Assembly (NCBI GenBank): GCA_013214965.1 | Contig: JABSRU010000008.1 | Span: forward strand, 62,001-126,000 | DNA from: Gammaproteobacteria bacterium | GTDB taxonomy: Bacteria > Pseudomonadota > Gammaproteobacteria > Enterobacterales > Psychrobiaceae | DNA length: 64,000 nucleotides | Direction of reading: 5' to 3' | Part shown: in pieces, positions 58,019-64,000 of the stretch | Numbering within the stretch: the first letter of the stretch is position 1 | Layout of the letters: each line of letters opens with the position of its first letter | Translations under genes and position numbers: made by a program | The notes under the pieces: model-generated | What the model was told of the DNA's origin: nothing | What the model saw: the letters and a program-made list of their open reading frames with translations, nothing else | Databases searched by the model: none

Positions 58019-60400
58019 TAGTAAGTCCCAATGGGTAATTAAGTGTAATGTTTGTGACGCGCTTAGAGGCTTAGAGTAGTAAAATCCTTGGCCATAAAAG
58101 TAGTTTAGCGCTTGGAAAATTTTGATATGCTCTTCATCCTCAATCCCTTCAACGATAGTTTCAAAACCGAAGGTCGCAGCTAACTTGGCTATGCAATCTA
58201 AGACACCTAGTGCGCGAGCCCGATTTCCCGTGATGTCTAATTCGCAGACAAAAGAACGGTCAATCTTGAGTTTATCGATCGGAATTTTTTGCAGATAGGC
58301 AAGGGATGAATAGCCCGTGCCAAAATCATCTAAGGCGATCTTGATCCCGGTTTTTCTGAGTGCTATCAAGGTATCAAAAACATCACTTTCATTTTCCATC
58401 ATCGTCGATTCAGTTAATTCCAATTCGAGGGTTTCCGCACTGAGGTTATTATTTTTTAGGGCGACCTTGATTATCTCTACAATATTGGTATTGCTAAATT
58501 GTAGTGCTGAAACATTCACGGCAACTTTTAAATGCTTGGGCCATGATGAGGCATCTTTACAGGCTTGTTCTATCACAAAGGTTCCTAGTTCACTGATGAA
58601 ACCACTCTCTTCAGCTAAGGGGATAAATTCAACCGGTGAAACTAATCCTCTCGTGGGATGGTTCCACCGAAGTAACGCTTCAAATCCCGTCAGTTCATTG
58701 GTACTGAGAAGGACTTGAGGTTGGTAATAAAGAACAAATTCATGATTGTACAGCCCTTGTTTCATCGCTGATAGGAGTGCTAATTTCTGCTGATTTTTTT
58801 CATTCATTGCTGATTTGAAAAAACGAAATGTTCCTTTACCTGCTTCTTTCGCACCATACAGCGCCATGTCGCATGATTTCATTAATTCATCAGCTGTTTT
58901 AGCATCTGTTGGTGCTAATGCGATACCGATACTGGAGAAAACCTCGATTCGATGCTCATTGATTTCCCAAGGTTGTTGTAGTGTTTTTAAAATCGTGTTT
59001 ACGTAATTGTTGGCTTGCTCAAATGTCATTTCTCCTTGATAAATTAAGGCAAACTCATCACCACCTAGTCGAGCAAGCAATTCATTGTCTTTAATTAGAT
59101 TACTTAATCTCGCACCGACCTCTTTTAATAACAAATCGCCAATCATGTGCCCCAATGAATCGTTGACAAGTTTGAAGTTATCTAAGTCTAAGAGCAGCAT
59201 AGTACAAGGGGTAATATTTTGAGGATCAGCAAAAACATTGGCGAGATAGGCGTTAAATTGGTGACGATTAGCGAGATTCGTTAAAGCATCGAAGTTGGCA
59301 AGGTGATGCATTTTTTGTTCTCTTAATTTTGCGTCGGTGACATCAGAACCGACTCCTCTCCAACCGGTTAATTGCTCTGTGGTATTGAGCAATGGTTTAG
59401 CCGATAAAGACCACCAACGACTTTCTCCGTGTAATTTAAGTGGGATAATAAGCGCTTTAAATGGAATGCCAGCGCGTAACTTTTTTTCCAATAAATAAAA
59501 AGCATCGTGGCTGTCAGCACTGTCATTTAATGAACGAATAATGGCAGAAAATTTTTCTCCTTTTAATTGAGGCTCTGGTAATCCTAATATTTGGGCCAGA
59601 CGTACTGATACATGTTTTAAATGGCCATGGTTATCGGTTTCCCACAGCCAGTCACTGGCGTGCTCTTCAAAATCATTGAGTAATAAGCCCATGACTTGGT
59701 TCTGTTCTTCAATTTTAGTTTCAGCTTTTAATACTGATAGAAACATTCGGGAGCCAATTAACACGGTGGCTGAAATAGTTATTCCGAAAACACAGACTAA
59801 ACCTACCCAGATAAAATAGTTATCTGCAAAAATCGAGGGAATAGTGAGCATTGCACCAGCAGTAAAAACAAATGTCCAGGCTAGCCCAGCGAAAGGAAAA
59901 AAAGAAAACATCCAACTACCAATCGTGGTGAAGGCAACGATAATCGCGATAAGTATGAGTTTTTCTTGTTCATTCGCTAAACTAAATAAGTAGGTGTCCA
60001 TGCCGATGTGGAGAATAGCGGCGATGACTAGATCAGCAATTAGCAGTTCAGCTGAAAATCCTTTAATGATTTTATTATTAACCCCACGGCGATAATAATT
60101 AAACCATATATTTAAGTTAATAAAGCCGATTACCCAAAGAGCAGAAATCCAAGACAGTAATAATAATTGATCGACTTGTTGCCAAAATAATATGACTAGC
60201 ATCAGGCTTATTGCCATGTTGCCGAGGCAGCTAAAGGGGAGTTGCGGTATAATAGCGTGATATTGTCGAGCTTTATATTCTTTTTTTAATACTTTATCTG
60301 CAGCAGGGTCATTGATGCATTCCATTATTTTGGCCGTTAAAAATTCCCAAAAATGTCGGAAGGCATTGCTGTATCTAAAATTATTATAAGCATTTTTCAT
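58007..60400 (-). CDS. Membrane GGDEF-EAL protein with PAS domain
   Basis: A 797-residue inner-membrane protein. The N-terminal 220 residues hold about six helices (MASE-like sensor), then a PAS domain (about 240-355), a GGDEF domain with an intact GGDEF (from residue 446, in ARLGGDEFALI) and an EAL domain with E574-A-L and DDFGTGYSSLAYL. Both catalytic signatures are complete, so it could make or degrade c-di-GMP. It differs from the sensor at 11 kb, whose cyclase motif is GSDEF. Confidence 0.92.
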   Translation of the reverse strand: MKNAYNNFRYSNAFRHFWEFLTAKIMECINDPAADKVLKKEYKARQYHAIIPQLPFSCLGNMAISLMLVILFWQQVDQLLLLSWISALWVIGFINLNIWFNYYRRGVNNKIIKGFSAELLIADLVIAAILHIGMDTYLFSLANEQEKLILIAIIVAFTTIGSWMFSFFPFAGLAWTFVFTAGAMLTIPSIFADNYFIWVGLVCVFGITISATVLIGSRMFLSVLKAETKIEEQNQVMGLLLNDFEEHASDWLWETDNHGHLKHVSVRLAQILGLPEPQLKGEKFSAIIRSLNDSADSHDAFYLLEKKLRAGIPFKALIIPLKLHGESRWWSLSAKPLLNTTEQLTGWRGVGSDVTDAKLREQKMHHLANFDALTNLANRHQFNAYLANVFADPQNITPCTMLLLDLDNFKLVNDSLGHMIGDLLLKEVGARLSNLIKDNELLARLGGDEFALIYQGEMTFEQANNYVNTILKTLQQPWEINEHRIEVFSSIGIALAPTDAKTADELMKSCDMALYGAKEAGKGTFRFFKSAMNEKNQQKLALLSAMKQGLYNHEFVLYYQPQVLLSTNELTGFEALLRWNHPTRGLVSPVEFIPLAEESGFISELGTFVIEQACKDASSWPKHLKVAVNVSALQFSNTNIVEIIKVALKNNNLSAETLELELTESTMMENESDVFDTLIALRKTGIKIALDDFGTGYSSLAYLQKIPIDKLKIDRSFVCELDITGNRARALGVLDCIAKLAATFGFETIVEGIEDEEHIKIFQALNYFYGQGFYYSKPLSASQTLHLITHWDLLLAT

Positions 60401-60669
60401 GAGTGATATATTCTATATAAATTATGCAGAAAACTCTGATGCATAAAGATGAAAAAAAAATAGTGATGATGGTATGAGATTTAAAGTTAAGCGTAGCATA
60501 TGATTTTATATGTGCTTGTTTGATAAGGTCGTAGTAGTTCTGTTCGCTTGAAAAACATCCAATCAAAGAGATTGAGTTAATGCTACAGGATCGCTAGATG
60601 GGGCAAGTAGTGTCGGGTTATTGGGCGGTTAATGGTTAATGAACCGCCTTTATTTATAATTTTAGTCGA
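60401..60669. other. Intergenic gap between the GGDEF-EAL and FKBP genes
   Basis: 269 bp with no convincing gene. It contains a GGCGGTT/AACCGCC hairpin at 60624-60648, shortly after the FKBP stop on the minus strand, without a clean T-run in that direction; it may still act as a weak terminator. A 60-codon frame here has no coding character. Confidence 0.5.
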
Positions 60670-61008
60670 TTAATCGTCGCGAGTTAACACTTCCAGTAAT
60701 TCAATTTCGAAATTTAAATCGGAGTTAGGGCTAATCATTTTACCGATTTGGCGTTCGCCATAGGCAAGGTGAGCCGGAACAAATAGTTTGCGCTTGCCGC
60801 CCACTTTCATTCCCATGATCCCTTGATCCCAACCTTTGATTACACGGCCAGTGCCAATCACACATTGGAATGGTTTACCGCGATCGTAAGAAGAATCAAA
60901 CTGGGTACCATCGGCTAAAAACCCACGATACTGAGTCATGATGAGTGCGCCTTTAACGGCTTCTTTACCGTCGCCAATTTCGACATCGGTGATGATTAAT
61001 TCTGACAT
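60670..61008 (-). CDS. FKBP-type peptidyl-prolyl isomerase
   Basis: A 112-residue single FKBP domain without a signal peptide, so cytoplasmic. Conserved pieces are GTQFDSSYDRGKPF, GRVIKGWDQGIMGMKVGG, LFVPAHLAYGERQIG and FEIELLEV. The ATG at 61008 follows AGGAATAATATT; the frame opens 13 codons earlier but without homology. It catalyses proline cis-trans isomerisation during folding. Confidence 0.92.
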   Translation of the reverse strand: MSELIITDVEIGDGKEAVKGALIMTQYRGFLADGTQFDSSYDRGKPFQCVIGTGRVIKGWDQGIMGMKVGGKRKLFVPAHLAYGERQIGKMISPNSDLNFEIELLEVLTRDD

Positions 61009-61034
61009 AATATTATTCCTGTTTTCTAAATAAC

Positions 61035-61066
61035 AAAGGCGGCTCACAAAACGTGAACCGCCTTTT
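61035..61066 (-). terminator. Rho-independent terminator after valS
   Basis: On the minus strand AAAGGCGGTTCAC pairs with GTGAGCCGCCTTT with one G-U and a 5-base loop. The T-run in this direction is short (CCTTTG), while the plus direction has TTTTT, so it may work better for plus-strand transcripts. Confidence 0.65.
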
Positions 61067-61087
61067 TAAAGAAGCTTATTCTATGAC

Positions 61088-63850
61088 TTAAAGCGCTTCA
61101 ATCGTTGCTTGTTGCTCTTTTAATTTAGCAACAGTTGCTTCCATTTCAGTCATCTTAGCGCGTTCTTTTTCGATCACATCAGCAGGTGCTTTACTAACGA
61201 AACGTTCGTTAGATAGCTTGCCAGAGGTACGGGCTAAATCTTTTTCGACTTTCACTAATGCTTTTGCAATACGCGTGAGCTCAGCATCTTTGTCGATTAA
61301 ACCAGCCATCGGAATAAGAATTTCCATCGTACCAACAATGGCAGTAGCTGACGCTGGCGCTTGCTCGTCGTCACTCAGTTGAGTGATAGTTTCTAGCTTA
61401 GCTAGGGCTTTAAGGAAGGCTTCGTTGTCGTTGATCCGACGCTTATCTTCATCACTGGTGTTTTTAAGCAAGACATTAAGCGGCTTGCTTGGGCTAATGT
61501 CCATTTCACCACGAATGTTACGAATACCAACGATAAAGTCTTTCATCCATTCTAAATCGTTTAGCGCGTTAGCGTCTTCTAATGCTGGGTTAGCGATAGG
61601 GAATGGTTGCACCATAATCGTGTCGCCATCAATACCAGCTAGTGGACCTACACGTTGCCAAATTTCTTCAGTGATATAAGGCATTAATGGGTGAAGTAAG
61701 CGCAATGTTGTTTCTAATACTTCAATTAATGTCTTACGAGTACCGCGTTTTTGCGCTTCGGTGCCCTTGAATAAAATCGGCTTAGTAAGTTCTAAGTACC
61801 AACCACAGAACTGATTCCAGGTGAATTCATAAATAGCTTGTGCCGCTAAATCGAAGCGGTAAGTGTCTAAATGACCACGGTACACGGTGATTAGCTCTTG
61901 TTGCTTAGCAAGGATCCAACGATCCGCTAGGCTCAGTTCATGATCATCGCCAGTGAGGAAGTCTTGATCTTCCGTATGCATTAAGACATAACGGCTACCA
62001 TTCCATAGTTTGTTACAGAAGTTACGGTAACCTTCAACACGACTTAAATCGAAGCTGATTTCACGGTTAGCAGAAGCCAATGCCGCAAAGGTAAAGCGCA
62101 TCGCATCAGTGCCGTAAGAGTCGATACCATCAGGGAATTGCTCACGGGTCGACTTTTCAATTTTAGCGGCCATTTGTGGCTGCATCATCCCGCCGGTGCG
62201 TTTTTTCACTAAGTCTTCTAGGGTAATACCGTCTAACAGATCAATAGGATCTATAACGTTACCTTTCGACTTTGACATCTTGTTGCCTTGCTCATCGCAA
62301 ATCAAACCGGTGATGTAAATCTCTTTGAACGGGACTTTACCAGTGAACTTCTTGGTCATCATGATCATGCGAGCAACCCAGAAGAAGATGATGTCAAAAC
62401 CAGTCACTAGTACGCCACTTGGCACGAAGGTTTCTAGTTCTGGGGTCTTTTCAGGCCAACCCATGGTGGCGAAAGGCCATAGTGCCGATGAGAACCACGT
62501 ATCAAGCACATCTTCGTCTTGACGTAGTTTGATCTCGTCGCCTAAGCTATGCTTTTGACGTACGTCTGCTTCGTCTTGACCGACGTAAATTTTACCGTCT
62601 TCGTCATACCAAGCTGGAATACGATGGCCCCACCAAAGTTGGCGTGAAATACACCAATCTTGAATGTTTTCCATCCAGTTGTAATAAGTCTTGTCCCAGT
62701 TTGATGGTACAAATTTAATTTCACCGCTGCGAACTGCTTCAATTGCTGGCTCAGCTAGTGGCTTAACTTTTACATACCATTGGTCAGTCAATAATGGCTC
62801 GATCACGCTGTTTGAACGATCGCCGCGTGGCACCATTAATTTGTGTGGTTTGATTTCAACTAATAAACCCAAAGCATCAAGATCGCTAATGATCTTTTTA
62901 CGGGCAACAAAACGATCTAAACCACGGTATGCTTCAGGACATTCGTCATTCATTTCAGCATTTTTAGTTAAAATGGTGATTAATGGCAAGTTGTGACGCT
63001 GACCCATTTCATAATCATTAAAATCGTGCGCTGGAGTGATTTTTACACAACCAGTACCAAAATCAGGTTCAACGTAAGTGTCGGCTATAATTGGAATTAA
63101 ACGACCGGTTAATGGTAATTTAATTTCCTTGCCGATGAATGCTGCATAACGCTCATCATCTGGGTGAACCGCTACTGCGCTGTCACCAAGCATGGTTTCA
63201 GGACGGGTAGTTGCGACGACTAACTCACCACTGCCATCAGCAAGTGGGTAACGCATGTGCCACATGTGGCCATCTTCTTCGGTGCTAACTACTTCTAAAT
63301 CTGAAACCGCAGTGTGTAATACCGGATCCCAGTTAACTAAGCGTTTACCACGATAAATTAAACCTTCGTCATGCAATGAAATAAATACTTCTTGCACTGC
63401 TTTTGATAAATCTTCGTCCATGGTGAATGCTTCACGAGACCAATCTGGAGACGTCCCTAGTCGGCGCATTTGGCTGGTAATAGTGCCGCCAGATTTTTCT
63501 TTCCATTCCCAAATTTTCTTAACGAAGTCTTCACGACCTAAATCATGACGAGTTTTACCTTCGGCGTTAAGCATGCGCTCAACGACCATTTGGGTTGCGA
63601 TACCAGCGTGATCGGTGCCTGGCTGCCATAACGTGTTATCGCCATCCATGCGGTGATAACGGGTTAATGCATCCATGATCGTGTGTTGGAATGCGTGCCC
63701 CATGTGCAGAGAACCGGTGACATTAGGTGGTGGCAGTAAAATACAGTAGCTGTCTTTGGTGGTGTCACCACTTGGCTTAAAGTGCCCGCTTTCTTCCCAT
63801 TTCTGGTAAATATCTTGTTCAATCGCTGAAGGATTATATGTTTTTTCCAT
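61088..63850 (-). CDS. valS: Valyl-tRNA synthetase
   Basis: A 920-residue class I synthetase. HIGH motif in [20 protein letters not shown] in [11 protein letters not shown], an editing domain between them ([24 protein letters not shown]) and the C-terminal coiled-coil arm (about residues 855-920). Directly downstream of holC, the usual order in gammaproteobacteria. Confidence 0.97.
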   Translation of the reverse strand: MEKTYNPSAIEQDIYQKWEESGHFKPSGDTTKDSYCILLPPPNVTGSLHMGHAFQHTIMDALTRYHRMDGDNTLWQPGTDHAGIATQMVVERMLNAEGKTRHDLGREDFVKKIWEWKEKSGGTITSQMRRLGTSPDWSREAFTMDEDLSKAVQEVFISLHDEGLIYRGKRLVNWDPVLHTAVSDLEVVSTEEDGHMWHMRYPLADGSGELVVATTRPETMLGDSAVAVHPDDERYAAFIGKEIKLPLTGRLIPIIADTYVEPDFGTGCVKITPAHDFNDYEMGQRHNLPLITILTKNAEMNDECPEAYRGLDRFVARKKIISDLDALGLLVEIKPHKLMVPRGDRSNSVIEPLLTDQWYVKVKPLAEPAIEAVRSGEIKFVPSNWDKTYYNWMENIQDWCISRQLWWGHRIPAWYDEDGKIYVGQDEADVRQKHSLGDEIKLRQDEDVLDTWFSSALWPFATMGWPEKTPELETFVPSGVLVTGFDIIFFWVARMIMMTKKFTGKVPFKEIYITGLICDEQGNKMSKSKGNVIDPIDLLDGITLEDLVKKRTGGMMQPQMAAKIEKSTREQFPDGIDSYGTDAMRFTFAALASANREISFDLSRVEGYRNFCNKLWNGSRYVLMHTEDQDFLTGDDHELSLADRWILAKQQELITVYRGHLDTYRFDLAAQAIYEFTWNQFCGWYLELTKPILFKGTEAQKRGTRKTLIEVLETTLRLLHPLMPYITEEIWQRVGPLAGIDGDTIMVQPFPIANPALEDANALNDLEWMKDFIVGIRNIRGEMDISPSKPLNVLLKNTSDEDKRRINDNEAFLKALAKLETITQLSDDEQAPASATAIVGTMEILIPMAGLIDKDAELTRIAKALVKVEKDLARTSGKLSNERFVSKAPADVIEKERAKMTEMEATVAKLKEQQATIEAL

Positions 63851-63904
63851 GAGTATTATCGTCTGTATTAGGTCGTTAAATGGGATTGATTTATCTCGAT
63901 GTTA

Positions 63905-64000
63905 CTAATCTTTATGCAATGTTGGGGCTAAGTTGAGCTGGCGACAGTGATGAAAACGTTCGCGGGCTAATTGTTTAGCTTGGTCATCGGTTGGGATAAA
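63905..64000 (-). CDS. holC: DNA polymerase III chi subunit, C-terminal end (truncated by window)
   Basis: The last 31 codons of a frame that enters from the right edge and ends in TAG at 63905. The peptide FIPTDDQAKQLARERF aligns with the C-terminus of HolC (E. coli FVPYEDSLKQLARERY). HolC links the clamp loader to SSB. valS begins 54 bp later, as expected for holC-valS. Confidence 0.85.
   Translation of the reverse strand, partial: FIPTDDQAKQLARERFHHCRQLNLAPTLHKD

Noticed and set aside
60384-60566. 60-codon minus-strand frame upstream of the GGDEF-EAL gene
   Set aside because: AT-rich, Ile/Tyr/Cys-heavy product with no domain and no ribosome binding site.

Overview
The window is a chromosomal stretch of a marine-type gammaproteobacterium, most likely order Alteromonadales and near Shewanella or Psychrobium. 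Evidence: AT-leaning, densely coding DNA; pilA-pilBCD beside nadC, ampD-ampE and pdhR-aceEF-lpdA; tyrS divergent from mepM-anmK; and a holC-valS order. The species cannot be named from sequence alone. I see no rRNA, tRNA, CRISPR array or prophage. The only mobile DNA found is one 259 bp miniature element.

Layout. 1-10 kb: end of hflX, hflKC, purA, a zinc-ribbon protein, arfB, a PilZ protein, an HDAC-family deacetylase, bfd, the lysine acetyltransferase patZ and a MOSC protein. 10-16 kb: an OmpA-type lipoprotein, a 1481-residue propeller-PAS-GGDEF-EAL sensor, and a small exported protein whose ribosome binding site sits in a hairpin. 16-25 kb: anmK, mepM, tyrS, a copA-cueR copper operon with a CueR-type promoter, an IbpA-like chaperone with a ROSE-like RNA thermometer, and a sigma54-type psp operon whose pspC is broken by a TA-flanked MITE. 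25-37 kb: pssA, a YhhN protein, yeaD, mutT, yacG-zapD-coaE-pilD-pilC-pilB, pilA, nadC, a retropepsin-like protease, ampD and ampE. 37-45 kb: pdhR with a perfect PdhR operator, aceE, aceF and lpdA.

45.7-57.2 kb is the most interesting part: eleven minus-strand genes, overlapping or at most 9 bp apart. They encode an outer-membrane barrel protein, a processive GT2 synthase, a GT-C transferase, a membrane flavo-iron-sulfur protein, a DPM-like GT2, a DUF547 protein, a DUF2064 transferase, arsenite methyltransferase ArsM, a radical SAM enzyme with a Cys-rich tail, a thioredoxin-type arsenate reductase and an MTA-phosphorylase-like enzyme. I read this as an organoarsenical (arsenosugar-type) biosynthetic operon. 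The proposed order is arsenate reduction, As methylation, radical transfer of a SAM-derived group, phosphorolysis of the nucleoside, then glycosylation, possibly on a lipid carrier. The methylation and reduction steps are well supported by catalytic residues; later steps are inference.

The window ends with a pilin-like gene, a second GGDEF-EAL protein, an FKBP isomerase, valS and the last codons of holC. Two GGDEF-EAL proteins and a PilZ protein point to cyclic-di-GMP signalling, alongside type IV pilus genes.
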